Shown here: positions 28,436 to 39,100 of the stretch, one piece after another
Position numbering within the stretch: position 1 is the stretch's first letter
Layout of the letters: each line of letters begins with the position of its first letter
Origin: Verrucomicrobiia bacterium
Lineage (GTDB): Bacteria > Verrucomicrobiota > Verrucomicrobiia > Verrucomicrobiales > Akkermansiaceae
Assembly (NCBI GenBank): GCA_030431475.1
Contig: JAUIJD010000016.1
Location: 24,347-88,346 of the forward strand
DNA length: 64,000 nt
Direction of reading: 5' to 3'
Translations under genes and position numbers: made by a program
The notes under the pieces: generated by a model
What the model was told of the DNA's origin: nothing
The model's database searches: none
Seen by the model: only the letters and a program-made list of their open reading frames with translations

Positions 28436-29482
28436 TCAGCGCGGCGACGTCCACTTGAGCAGGTGAACGTCGGTGCCCTCGTCGCCATCGAGCGAGGTGC
28501 CGGACGGCAGGTAGAGGTAGGCCGGGCGATCCTCGACGGTGAGCATCTGCGGGCGCTCGAACTTGGTCTCCCGCCCGTAGATCATGCGCGCGCCCTCGGG
28601 CACGCCATCGTCCAGGTACGCGCGGAGGGGGTGGAAGGCGTGACGGGGCTCGGCCTCGAAGTGGATGCCGTCGTCGGACACCCAGAGCAGGCCGCCGCCG
28701 CGTTCGATCATGCCGTGGTTGTCGGTGGTGACGAGGCAGATGCGGTCGCCCCACCGGAAGGCGGTGCCATCCTCGATGGTGCGGTCGTTGGCGGTGATCG
28801 GCTTCTCCTGGATCGCGTACTGACCTTCGAGCCGGTCGGCGACCGCGACCCCCATGCGGACGCCGCCCTGGCGCCCCGGCCGGGCCTTGAAGTAGAGATG
28901 AAAGCGTCCATCCGGAGCCTCGACGATGGCCGGATTGTTGACGCCGCAACCGGAGTTCGCGCACCAGCCGCCCGGCTCGAGGATGAGTCCATCCCGGCCG
29001 ACCTTTTCCCACGGCCCCTCGAGTGAATCGGCGATCCTCATGCCGATGCGCTGGTTCGGTCCGTGCCCTTTCCGGCCGTCCTTCCAGTCGTTGGCGATGT
29101 GAAGTAGAACGTACCGATCCCCGAAGCGCTTCACGCAGGGATTGTGCATGCCGACCGCATCCCACCCCTCGCCGTCGCCCTTGAGCACCGTCTTCACATA
29201 CTCGAACGGCCCCTCGGGGCGGTCGGCACGGTAGAGCGCGATCTCCGAATGCTTCCGCCACCCGGTTTCCCAGCCGTCGTCCATGCCCCAGCGGGCAACG
29301 AAGAGATTCACCCTTCCCTGGTCATCGATCACCGGTGAAGCCCCCCAGAGCGACCACCCCGGGGTGTCCACGACCTGTGGCATGACCTCCCAACGATCCG
29401 CGATCGACGACGGAATCGCGGGCCTATCAGCGGCCGGTGCGAGACTGCACACCACCACCCCCATCAGGACAAATACCGTCAT
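28436..29482 (-). CDS. Exported glycoside-hydrolase-like five-bladed propeller protein (GH43-type fold suspected)
   Basis: SLWGASPVIDDQGRVNLFVARWG..; HNPCVKRFGDRYVLLHIANDW; CGVNNPAIVEAPDGRFHLYFKA; adjacent to sulfatase. Confidence 0.65.
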   Translation of the reverse strand: MTVFVLMGVVVCSLAPAADRPAIPSSIADRWEVMPQVVDTPGWSLWGASPVIDDQGRVNLFVARWGMDDGWETGWRKHSEIALYRADRPEGPFEYVKTVLKGDGEGWDAVGMHNPCVKRFGDRYVLLHIANDWKDGRKGHGPNQRIGMRIADSLEGPWEKVGRDGLILEPGGWCANSGCGVNNPAIVEAPDGRFHLYFKARPGRQGGVRMGVAVADRLEGQYAIQEKPITANDRTIEDGTAFRWGDRICLVTTDNHGMIERGGGLLWVSDDGIHFEAEPRHAFHPLRAYLDDGVPEGARMIYGRETKFERPQMLTVEDRPAYLYLPSGTSLDGDEGTDVHLLKWTSPR

Positions 29483-29563
29483 CCCTTGGAATAACGAACG
29501 CCACCGGCCACTTCTTTCTCCGAGGCACCGGCACGGAGGAAACGGAGCCCGGAACGCTGTGAG

Positions 29564-30889
29564 TCAGCGACAGGATTTCATCCACTTATTTAGCGCGGAA
29601 TGCATCCTTTCGACCTCCCCATTGCGATCTCCTGCGAGATCCTCCTGCTCACCCGGGTCGCTCTTCAGATCGTAGAGCTGGGGAACCTTCGAGCGTCGCG
29701 CGAAGATCAATTTCATATCCCCCTCCATCCAGGCGCGCTGTCCGCCCGACTGGAAACCGATGGGCTCGCGGCGGCTCGCGAGCTTCCCATCGAACACCGG
29801 TGTCAGCGAACGGCCGTCCAGCTCCACCGCGACCTCCGTCCCCACGACTTCGGCGAGCGTCGGCAGGTAGTCGCTGGTCACCGCCGCGAAGCCGGTGCGG
29901 CCCGGCTTGATCCGCTTCGGCCATTCGATCACCGCCGGCACGCGGATCCCGCCTTCCAAAAGGGTCGTCTTGAAGCCACGGAACGGCCCCGCCGAGCCGA
30001 CGTGCTCGGGGTCCCCCTGCCGCGCCGGGCCATTGTCGGAGGCAAAGGCCACCAGGGTGTCCCCGGCGACGCCCAGCTCGCGCAACGCCGTGCGCAGCCG
30101 GCCGACCTGCTCATCCATCGCGGTGACGCAGGCATAGTAGTGCTGGTTCGGCACGGGGTGTTCCGAGTAGCGCGCCCGGTATTCCGGACCGCCCACCACC
30201 GGACTGTGGGGCGCGTGGAACCAGATCACCGCGAAGAAGGGCTGCTCCGCCTTCGCCGCCTTCTCGATGAAGGGCAGCGCCCGGTCCATGATGATCCGCG
30301 AATCATCTCCCTCAAGGGGGTCGGTCACGTTCTTCCCATCCTGCCAGTAAAAACGACGGGTGTCGTACTTCCCGCCACCGTGCTGGTTGGCCGGGTCGTA
30401 GGGGTCCCAGGTGGCGACGGCGAACTCGGTGGAGAACCACTCGTTGAAACCCGCCATGTCCGGCGACATGTGGTTCTTCTCCGGCTTGCGGCCCGGACCC
30501 TTCCCGGAAAAGTCGGCCGTCAGGGTGCCGAGATGCCATTTCCCGAAGTGCCCGGTGGCGTAGCCCCGTTCCCCGAGCATCTCCGCGAGGGTCAGCTCGC
30601 GGGCCTTCAGATGGCCCACGTTCGCGCCGGTGATGCCGTAGCGGTAGGGATGGCGGCCGGTCAGGCAGGATCCCCTCGTCGGCGAACAGACCGGGGCGGC
30701 GGCGTAGAAGCGCTCGAACACCAGCCCCCCTTCCGCCATGCGGTCGAGCTCGGGCGTCTCGATGATCTCGCCGCCGTTGAACCCGACATCCCCCCAGCCG
30801 AGATCGTCGGCCATCATCAGGATCACGTTCGGGCGGTCGGCGGCGAAGGCCGGCACCACGGCCAGGCATAGAATGAGCAGACCTCGCAT
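29564..30889 (-). CDS. Sulfatase (Cys-type formylglycine motif)
   Basis: RPNVILMMADDLGWGDVGFNGG; AAPVCSPTRGSCLTGRHPYRYG (C-S-P-T-R); GKWHLG; HAPHSPV. Confidence 0.95.
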   Translation of the reverse strand: MRGLLILCLAVVPAFAADRPNVILMMADDLGWGDVGFNGGEIIETPELDRMAEGGLVFERFYAAAPVCSPTRGSCLTGRHPYRYGITGANVGHLKARELTLAEMLGERGYATGHFGKWHLGTLTADFSGKGPGRKPEKNHMSPDMAGFNEWFSTEFAVATWDPYDPANQHGGGKYDTRRFYWQDGKNVTDPLEGDDSRIIMDRALPFIEKAAKAEQPFFAVIWFHAPHSPVVGGPEYRARYSEHPVPNQHYYACVTAMDEQVGRLRTALRELGVAGDTLVAFASDNGPARQGDPEHVGSAGPFRGFKTTLLEGGIRVPAVIEWPKRIKPGRTGFAAVTSDYLPTLAEVVGTEVAVELDGRSLTPVFDGKLASRREPIGFQSGGQRAWMEGDMKLIFARRSKVPQLYDLKSDPGEQEDLAGDRNGEVERMHSALNKWMKSCR

Positions 30890-30907
30890 GAGGCCCATAC
30901 GTGCGCT

Positions 30908-30957
30908 GGAGTGGCGCCTTGCAGGCGCCATGAGCCGGGTCGGTGGCTTTCCAGCCT
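30908..30957. repeat. Palindromic repeat family A copy 2 (truncated)
   Basis: GGAGTGGCGCCTTGCAGGCGCCATGAGCCGGGTCGGTGGCTTTCCAGCC. Confidence 0.9.
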
Positions 30958-33900
30958 ACGGCGTGGAAATCGAGACCCTCCCCGACTCATCGGAGCGGGC
31001 CACCCGCCCGTCGCCATCGAGGAAAAAGCAGCCCGGCGCAGCCCGGCCGAAGTGCTCCAGCTCACTTCCGTCCGTATCCAAAAGCACCAACTCCTGACCA
31101 AATCTCCCCTGCAGTTTCAGCAAGCGCCCGGAGCCCCCGAGATCGGAACGCCCATCCGCACCGCGGACCTCACATGCGGGAGCCCCTGTCCGAGACTCGT
31201 CCGGCTCAAGATCGGACAGGCGAAACCAAGACCACGAATTTCGCTGCGGCTGTCCCGCCTGTGCCGCAGGCGCGTTCGTGCCGACCACCACCCAGGCTTG
31301 ATCGCCCTCCTCGACCACCACATGTCTCTGACAGGATACCCCGTCCCGCTTCGCCAACGGCTCAGCGCTTTCCCCCTCCAGATCCCACACCGCCATCTGC
31401 TGGTCATCGTCCACCGCAACCATCCACCGGCCTCCCTCCGATACCGCCAGCTGAACCGGATGAACGAAAGCGAACACCGGTTGTGGAAAGCCCCGACCGG
31501 CTTCGTAGCGCCAGAGATCACCCTCCGCATCCATCACCCAGACATCGCCCGCCACCTCGTTCATCCAAACCGGTGCCGCCTGCAATCTCCGCAGCTCACC
31601 CAGCCGACCTGTGTCCGGATCAAGCCTCGCCCACCACCCCTCGCGCACCGAGTCACGGTAATCCCGCCGGCCCGACAATCGCCTCGCAGCCCGATGGATG
31701 GGGTCATTTCCATCGGCACCACCGACCCACCATCCGCTCTCCCCACGAGCCAACCACGTAGGCCGGAAAGGCAGCACGCACAAGACCTCGTCATCAATGC
31801 GCTCGGTTTGGATAAATCGCACGTCCGACACCTCCAGCCCGCCGAGGGCCTTATCATCCCGCCTCAGACGCAGACGCGAAATCGAGCCTAGCTGCGTGCC
31901 CTCCGGCATCGCCGCCGATGCCAAGGTCCAAGAAGTAGCTTTTCGCGCTTCGGTTACATAAGACGCGCCCAGCATCCGGCCTTTCGCATCCAGCCACTCA
32001 AAGTGGAACCCGCCTGAGCGGGAACTCGGTCTCCGCACCCAGAAGCTCACGCCGCACCGCACGGGTGCCGACACCTCTGCCTCGGCAACCACCCCCCGAG
32101 CCCGCATCGAGGGTATGCCAGGAAACGGCCCCTCACCGGTCGCTTCGCACACAGACTTCGACTCAAGCTCAACGGGGGTGGAAAAGACCACTTGCTGGCT
32201 TCTCCATCGACCGTCGTGGTCCCGATGAATCACCTCCAAGCGAGCGTCCGCCTCAGCCACTTGCGGATCGATCCTGCCGACCACCTCATCCACCGCCTGC
32301 CGCCACAGTGTTCGCCGTGCCTGCCCGTCGCGGACCACCAATTCGATCTCACCTCCCTCGGCAAGCACCGCCCCTCCATCCAGACGCGAGACCGCCCATT
32401 GCAAGCCACCATCCCCGAGCAACCGAACGTCCAGGCGATCGGCCGGGCCCGTCTTTCCCGCTCGCGCCTCCAGCCACGCCCGGCTGATCCGAGTCTCCTC
32501 GTGGCGACCCTGCGGATCAAGCGCGACCAGAGCCTTGAGCAGCTCCACCTCACCTGCGGCCCGGACTCCCGGCAGAACTCTCGGCAGGTCCAGACTTCTC
32601 TCACGGACGTGATCGAGCAGCGACTCCCGGAATGGCTCCAGCAAGGCCCACGCCGCAGCCGGCGCAGCCGCCTCGTTCAGCGCCCAGACCGGCCCCGGGA
32701 TCAGTCGATCCAACGTCCAGGGCTGCGGGCTTCCCGCTTCCTGGAATCGCTGAATCACTTCCGCCTCCCCCATCACATCCACGGCCATGCGGGTCGGAAA
32801 ATGCTCCGGCGAACCGGACTCGGGCCAATGCCGGCGGAAACCACGCTCCACCTTCTTCGTTTCCGGCGGAAACAAAGCGAGCATCCCCACCACGCGGGGT
32901 GAGAGTTCTCCCGGCTCGATCGACTCGGCCAAGTCTGCCGCCAGCCCGGCAAGCACCTGCCGCACAACCTGTCGCGCAGCATGTTTCACCGGTGGCCAAG
33001 ACTTGGTGGCTTGGATCGCACTCGTCAGCAGCTCAAGCTGATCGGCGGCCTCCGGCAGCAGCTCGCGAAGCAAGCCGAAGTCTTCCGATTCTGCCGCGAT
33101 CAAACTGTAGAGCAAGGATCGTGCCCGGTCCTTCTCCGTCCCCCAACGCTCCTCGGTCGCCAACAGACCGGCCACCGCCAGCCATTCCTCCGCCGGCAGA
33201 CCCGCCGGCAGCTCCTTGAGATCCGCTCCGCCTCTGGAGACAGCCCAGCGCCGATCGATCTCGACCGTCCGCCCGGTCAACCACGCCGCCGCCAGTTCCT
33301 GGCGCGATTTTCCCTCAGGCAGGCAGCGCAACACACGCCCCAGGGAAAACCGATCCCACGCACTGCTTGCCCGCGCCACCCGAAGCGCCGCCTCTTGGTC
33401 GCTTACCTCGACAAGTCTAGCGACGATCCGTTCGAGGCGCGGACCGTGCGTGTCGCCCACGGCCCTGGTTCGGGCGGAAGTCGTTTGCTCGACCAAGGTT
33501 GCCACCCTCTCCGGCCCGAGCCACACGACCAGAGCGGGGTCGTCGAGGAACTCCAGCGCCACCCCTTGGTCCGCGAGTTCCGACAAGCCGGCGTCGATCA
33601 TCTCCAGCTCCCGATCCCTCCGCAGCCGTGGCACGACCGCCCAAGCCAGCGACCTTTGGAAACGGCCGGACTTTGCCACTGCCATCGCGGCCTCCAGAGA
33701 AAAAGGGCCCTTCGAGCAGCGGTAGCGGTAGCGGCACAACGCCAGGTCGGCTTCTGAAACTCCAGCCGATTGAAGCCGTTCGAAAGCCTCCGCCACGCCG
33801 CGCTCGTCGGCCTGTCGCAGCGGCCCGGAATCGCATCTCCGGAACATCCGCAGATTGTGATTCGCACCGAGCAGCACCCCGGCTCTCGACAAAAGAAACG

Positions 33901-35950
33901 TCGCCTCCTCCTCTCCAAGGACCTCCACCGCTTCCCGGCGTCGCCCGGGCTTACCCGCCGCATACAGCGGGCGGGGAGTGAAACCCAGAGCCCGCTCGAT
34001 GCCCGCGCGCTCATCCTCGTCGTCACACATCCCATGCAGCAGGATTCCGAAGGCCGAGTCCGAGGTCTCGCGCCACCACCGCCGTGCCCTTTGCAACGCC
34101 GCATCTCGATCCAGCGGCGAGGTCAACTCCGATACCACAAAGTCGAGCACCTCACGCCCGCCCACCGAAAGCCGCTCGAGATCGATCGGATCCAGCGAAG
34201 GCACCTCCACCGCCACCTTCACCACCGGCGGGCGGTTGCCGCTCCAATCATAAATCGTCGAGGGTATCATCTGGTTCCTCCCCACCGAGATCGAACGAAA
34301 GCCGGTCGGCGGAATCCCTGCCGCCTGCGGACCAGGCTTGGGATGCGCGGTAAAGGACCACTGCCGGAAGGGGGTCTCCCAACACAGCGCAGCGACCATG
34401 CCATCGTACAAGGTGCGCAGCTCACCCGCCGTAGCAAAGTCCACCCCGGCAGGCCGCTCCACTGAAGCCTCCTGCGGCAGACCCCGGGTGGGCCTCGGCA
34501 GATCTTTCACCCCCACCACTTCCAGGCTGCCCACGAGCGAGCCCGACCAGCCCTCGTCGAGGCAGGCACGATACACCTCCCGCACCCTGCGCGCATCCTC
34601 CCACTTCACCCCCCCGACCCGCCTCGACGCGACCGCACCAAGCATGGACTCCGGCGCAGCTTTCACTCCCTCGTCCCACTCGTTCCAGAACGCATCCGGC
34701 AAAGCAAGCCACGCTGCCATCATCGCCGCATCCAGAGGCTCCGCCTGCCGCTCCCTCACCCAGCGTTCGTGGAACTTCGCTCGTGTGCGCTCCGGAATCT
34801 CCCGGGCTCCGAAATGCAGCACCTCCGCCTCGAAAGAACCCGAGAACGAGTTCAAAGGCTCCATCAACACATCCGTAGGCACCTTGTCCACGCTTGCCGC
34901 CGCAGTCTCCCACACCTCGATCACCTCCCGCGTCGAAGCTCCCAGGGCCCGCAGCGCCCGGGCGAGCGCAAACCTCGCCTCGCGGTCTTCGGGCACCTCG
35001 TCCACACGTTCTCGCAGCGCTTGAATCAGGAGCGGACTTCCCAGCTCGGGAGCTCGTTCCCATGCCCTTCCATCACTCCGCACCGCAAGTTCGACCCCCT
35101 CTTCCGGATGCGTCGCCAACAAGCCGGCAAGCGCCACCTTCCACAGCCTCGGATTCATCGACTTCGTGGCGGCCATGGCATCCCGCAAGATCCGTCTTTC
35201 CCCGGCCATGCCACCGCTTTCCATGATCTCCAGCACCCGCAACACCTCGCCGCCATCCAGCTCACCTGCCGCCACGCCGACACCAAGCCTCAACAACTCG
35301 GGAACCTTCCCGGACGCCTTTGGAAAACCCTTCGCCCGCGCCTGAAGCCACGCCACCTGCACGCCCGGCCGATCCCACCAAACGCCATGCGGTTGACAGT
35401 GCCAGAAAAGCCTCGCCACCTCCCTGTCTCCGAGATCTCGCAGAAGAAAATCGCGAAACGCCGTGACGTCCTTATCCGTCCCCATCGCCACAAGAGGAAG
35501 CATCGCCAACCAAGCCTCCCTGATCGTGTTCTCGCCGTTGAAAATCCATGACTGCTTCGATTGAGGCAAGGGGTCCGGTCCCCAATCGGAAAGCCTCTCC
35601 CACATCTCCCCCGCCTCGGCGATCCGGCCTTGCCGCCAGATCAGCCGCAGCCGGTCGGCCGGAAACTCCGCGAGTTGCTCCGCCGCCGCAAACTCCCCGC
35701 CATCCTCCAGCAACAGGCACTTCAAGCGTCGCCCTGCGATCGTCTCCGGGTCGCGATCCCGCCACACCTCTCGCAGATCATCCCGCAATGGCTTCGCCAA
35801 TAGGAGCACCGCCGGTGGACCATCGAAGGGACTCGGTCGCGCGACCTCCGCCTCACTACTGAAGAACGCCACCGGAGCCGGTGCAGCCTCCGCGCGGACC
35901 CAAACTGCCCCGATGACAACGGAAATCCCCAACCATAGGCCAAGCTTCAT
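30956..35950 (-). CDS. Very large exported hypothetical protein (1664 aa), helical-repeat N-terminus, propeller-like C-terminus
   Basis: Signal peptide MKLGLWLGISVVIGAVWVRAEA; TPR-like helices (LEDGGEFAAAEQLAEFPADRLRLIWRQGRIAEAGEMWERL); C-term WD-like strands (GGRWMVAVDDDQQMAVWDLEGE). Confidence 0.75.
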   Translation of the reverse strand: MKLGLWLGISVVIGAVWVRAEAAPAPVAFFSSEAEVARPSPFDGPPAVLLLAKPLRDDLREVWRDRDPETIAGRRLKCLLLEDGGEFAAAEQLAEFPADRLRLIWRQGRIAEAGEMWERLSDWGPDPLPQSKQSWIFNGENTIREAWLAMLPLVAMGTDKDVTAFRDFLLRDLGDREVARLFWHCQPHGVWWDRPGVQVAWLQARAKGFPKASGKVPELLRLGVGVAAGELDGGEVLRVLEIMESGGMAGERRILRDAMAATKSMNPRLWKVALAGLLATHPEEGVELAVRSDGRAWERAPELGSPLLIQALRERVDEVPEDREARFALARALRALGASTREVIEVWETAAASVDKVPTDVLMEPLNSFSGSFEAEVLHFGAREIPERTRAKFHERWVRERQAEPLDAAMMAAWLALPDAFWNEWDEGVKAAPESMLGAVASRRVGGVKWEDARRVREVYRACLDEGWSGSLVGSLEVVGVKDLPRPTRGLPQEASVERPAGVDFATAGELRTLYDGMVAALCWETPFRQWSFTAHPKPGPQAAGIPPTGFRSISVGRNQMIPSTIYDWSGNRPPVVKVAVEVPSLDPIDLERLSVGGREVLDFVVSELTSPLDRDAALQRARRWWRETSDSAFGILLHGMCDDEDERAGIERALGFTPRPLYAAGKPGRRREAVEVLGEEEATFLLSRAGVLLGANHNLRMFRRCDSGPLRQADERGVAEAFERLQSAGVSEADLALCRYRYRCSKGPFSLEAAMAVAKSGRFQRSLAWAVVPRLRRDRELEMIDAGLSELADQGVALEFLDDPALVVWLGPERVATLVEQTTSARTRAVGDTHGPRLERIVARLVEVSDQEAALRVARASSAWDRFSLGRVLRCLPEGKSRQELAAAWLTGRTVEIDRRWAVSRGGADLKELPAGLPAEEWLAVAGLLATEERWGTEKDRARSLLYSLIAAESEDFGLLRELLPEAADQLELLTSAIQATKSWPPVKHAARQVVRQVLAGLAADLAESIEPGELSPRVVGMLALFPPETKKVERGFRRHWPESGSPEHFPTRMAVDVMGEAEVIQRFQEAGSPQPWTLDRLIPGPVWALNEAAAPAAAWALLEPFRESLLDHVRERSLDLPRVLPGVRAAGEVELLKALVALDPQGRHEETRISRAWLEARAGKTGPADRLDVRLLGDGGLQWAVSRLDGGAVLAEGGEIELVVRDGQARRTLWRQAVDEVVGRIDPQVAEADARLEVIHRDHDGRWRSQQVVFSTPVELESKSVCEATGEGPFPGIPSMRARGVVAEAEVSAPVRCGVSFWVRRPSSRSGGFHFEWLDAKGRMLGASYVTEARKATSWTLASAAMPEGTQLGSISRLRLRRDDKALGGLEVSDVRFIQTERIDDEVLCVLPFRPTWLARGESGWWVGGADGNDPIHRAARRLSGRRDYRDSVREGWWARLDPDTGRLGELRRLQAAPVWMNEVAGDVWVMDAEGDLWRYEAGRGFPQPVFAFVHPVQLAVSEGGRWMVAVDDDQQMAVWDLEGESAEPLAKRDGVSCQRHVVVEEGDQAWVVVGTNAPAAQAGQPQRNSWSWFRLSDLEPDESRTGAPACEVRGADGRSDLGGSGRLLKLQGRFGQELVLLDTDGSELEHFGRAAPGCFFLDGDGRVARSDESGRVSISTP

Positions 35951-35995
35951 GGTGGTTCGCAGACAGCCAGAATCGCCACTTCATGTAAAGAGTCC

Positions 35996-36128
35996 GGAGT
36001 GGCGCCTTGCAGGCGCCATGAGCCGGGTCGGTGGCTTTCCAGCCGCCGGGCGACCGGAGATCGCCCGCCCGGCGCATGGCGCTTCGACAAGCGCCACTCC
36101 GCCTCAAGGCGCCTGGAGGCCGCCACTC
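35996..36128. repeat. Palindromic repeat family A copy 3 (complete, multi-hairpin) plus adjoining half element
   Basis: GGAGTGGCGCCTTGCAGGCGCCATGAGCCGGGTCGGTGGCTTTCCAGCCGCCGGGCGACCGGAGATCGCCC...GGCGCTTCGACAAGCGCCACTCC. Confidence 0.9.
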
Positions 36129-39100
36129 CCGATCCTCACCCGGTAGAATCCGGCGCCCGGACCGATCGGCAGGTCGTCGAAGTTCACGGTCCCGGGACCC
36201 CCCTCGCCGACCGTCGAAACCGGCGCCCCCTCGTCGCTCCACGCCGAGAGGTCGCTCGAGAACTCAAGCTGGTAGATCCGATCCGGCAGGCTCGGGAAAC
36301 TGATGTCGAGCAGGTTGCCGTCGCGGACCAGGCTCAGACGCGGGAAGTCGGCCGCATCGTCCTCCTGCGGATCGAGCCCCACCAGCCACTCGTCGAAGTT
36401 GGACAGACCGTCTCCGTCGGGATCGCCGTCCGGCCCGTTGTCGCCGTCCGGGTCATCGTCATCGAGCCCGTTCGCCAGCTCCCACGCGTAGGGCAAGCCG
36501 TCGGCATCGCCGTCGAGCACCACCACGTCGAGCGCGAGCGAGACGGTGAAGGTCGTCGCCTGGCTCTCCACTTCGACCTGCTGGGTCTGCGCCTGGTTGC
36601 GCATCGCCACGGTGTCGAAGGCGCCCTCGTCGTCATTGGCGGCCGACTGCCAGGTGACGTTGCTGTCGAGTCCGACCAGGGACGAGGTGAAGAGGGTGGG
36701 CGTCGTGTGCGCGACTTCGACCCCGCCGGCCGCCGCCCCGATGGTGAGTCCTTGCTGGCCGCGGACCAGCAGCTCGTCGAGGTCGGGGCTGAGGCCGAAG
36801 CGGACGAACAGCTTGTTCACCGCACCGGTCAGCGAGTAGTCGGCGACGAGCGCATCGGCCCCGTTCCCGAGCGTGATGGTTTTCGCCACCGCGCCATCCG
36901 AGGAGGTGAAGGTCCATCCGCCGGTGGCCGAGGACACGGCGTAGAGGTCGTTGACGTAGCCGGTCGTGCCCCCACCGCCGCCGTCGGCGTACCAATCCTT
37001 GAAGGCCGAGGTCCGCCGGGCGAGCACCGAGCCGTCCGGGTTGCGGTTGCCCGCCCCTTCCTCCTCGGTCTCGAATGCCGCGAGCGACAGCGGGTTGCCG
37101 ACGACCTGCACGATCTCTCCGTTCGGCGCCAGACGCCAGGCGCCGACGCAGCGTCCGCCGATCGCCTCGAAGATCGCGAACACCCGGTCGTTGCGGATCA
37201 GATACTCGTCCTCGCCGTCGAGATCGACGTCCTCGGCCACCGCCTCGGCCGTCGCCGGCGGCGATGCCGCCCAGGCCGCCACCGCGGCGTAGCGTGCCGC
37301 CATCCGCGTGCCGGCCTGCGCCCGCTTCGAGAAGCCGGCGAGCTCGTCATAGCTCGTGTCCGGATAGATGAAGTCGCCCGTCGAGTAGGTGCGGAGGTCG
37401 TTGTTGTCCTCGTTGTGCCAGCCGGCGAGGAAGGTGGAGGCGTGATAGGTGCCGCGGGCGATCCGGCCAAGGCGGCTGTCGGGCAACCCACCCACCGCGC
37501 TCCAGGCACTGCTCGCCATGCCGGATCCTCCCCCGCCGAAGTTCTGGACCCCGTAGAAGTCATCGCCCGCGGGATCGACGTCCACCCCGGGGCGGATCTC
37601 GAAGACCTTGTCGCGCAGGCTTTCCTCCTGACCCGAGCCGAACCACCAGAAGTCGTAGTTGCCCTGGGTCGCGTGGTCGAGCCACAGCGGCCCGAGCTTG
37701 CGGCCGAAGGTCGTGCTCCCGCGGTCGATCCCCGCGAAGTTGTCGCCGCCGCCGTCCGGTGGCAGGGAAAGATCGACCTGGCCCGTGGCAACCTGGTCCG
37801 GCCCGACGAGCTCGACCCACGGGCGGCTGGCGAGCCAGGCGAGGTTGCGGTCGTAGGCACCCGCCTGATCGGCACTGCCGAAGTCGGCGAGGTCGCTGTA
37901 GAACACGACGAGCTGGTGCTGCTCGCCGCTGCGCGCCTTGCGCGAGAGGAGCTGGCGCAGGTTGATGTCGAGGCCGCTGTCGGTGTTGCGGAAGCGGAAG
38001 GTCGAGGCCTGGTCGTTGATGACGATGGTGTCGAGGCCGTTGATGCGGTTGATGCGGTAGCCGTCGTCGAGCAGCGCGGCCTGGCGCCCGAAGCGGTCGA
38101 GGATGTGGCGGAACTGGTCGGCGAACACGTGGGTGTAGCCGAGTGCCGAAACCTTCGACAGCACCGTCTCGTCGATCACCCGCTCGGGGATCCAGAACAC
38201 CTTCGACGAAGGGGCGACCCCGTAGATCGCCTCGAGGGTGCGGTCGGCCAGCGAGACGTTGTCGTCGATGTGGTTCACGTCGTAGTAGGCCAGCGGCGCG
38301 TCGGCGAAGGTCGAGGCGATCAGCTCGACCGTGCCGTCCTGCGCCAGCACGCCGATGCGCTGGTTGAAGGCCGGGCCATCGCGCCACGGCTTGCCGGCGC
38401 CCGGATCGACCGCCGCCCACTGCGCCGCCGCGGCAAGCGTCGGGGTGAGATGGAGGCCGAGCTTCGCGCCGAAGGACTCGTGGGCGTCGAACAAGCGATA
38501 CCAACCGGCCGCGGTGCCGTCGTCGATGTCCGCCTGGACGGCGGCGTTGCTGATCCCGCTCTGGATCTCCGAGCCCGGATTCAACGCCTGGTTCCCGTGC
38601 GCGAGCATCATCACCTTCGCCCGCTTGCCCTTGTCCGGTCCGTGGTAGCCGAACCATGACCGCAGCTCGCTGTTCTGGCCGATGTAGCCCTGGTCCCGCC
38701 AGTAGTCCTCGGCCAGGTAGTCATCGTAGATCGTGTCGCGGATGTCGGTGCGGCCGCCGATGTCGCCGGCACCGGGCGGGCTGTTGCTCGTTCCGTCACG
38801 GGTGGTGATGACCTGGAAGTTCAGGCTCGCGGGGTCGCCGAGCCAGCCGGCATCGGTCAGGGCCTTGCGGGAAATGGAGAACTCGACGGCATCGAGGCGG
38901 CTGTCGAAGTAGGCCTTCCCGAACCCGTCCGGCGTGTTCTGGTCGCGACGCTCGACCCCCTTCGGCGTCAGGTCCTCGTTGATACCCGTGGTGTTGCTGG
39001 CCGGGTTGGTGTCGACGTACACCGCGCCGTTGTTCGACTGATAGACCGCGACCACGGCCTCCCAGCGCATGAGCGTCCCGGTATCGACATCGTCGGGCAG

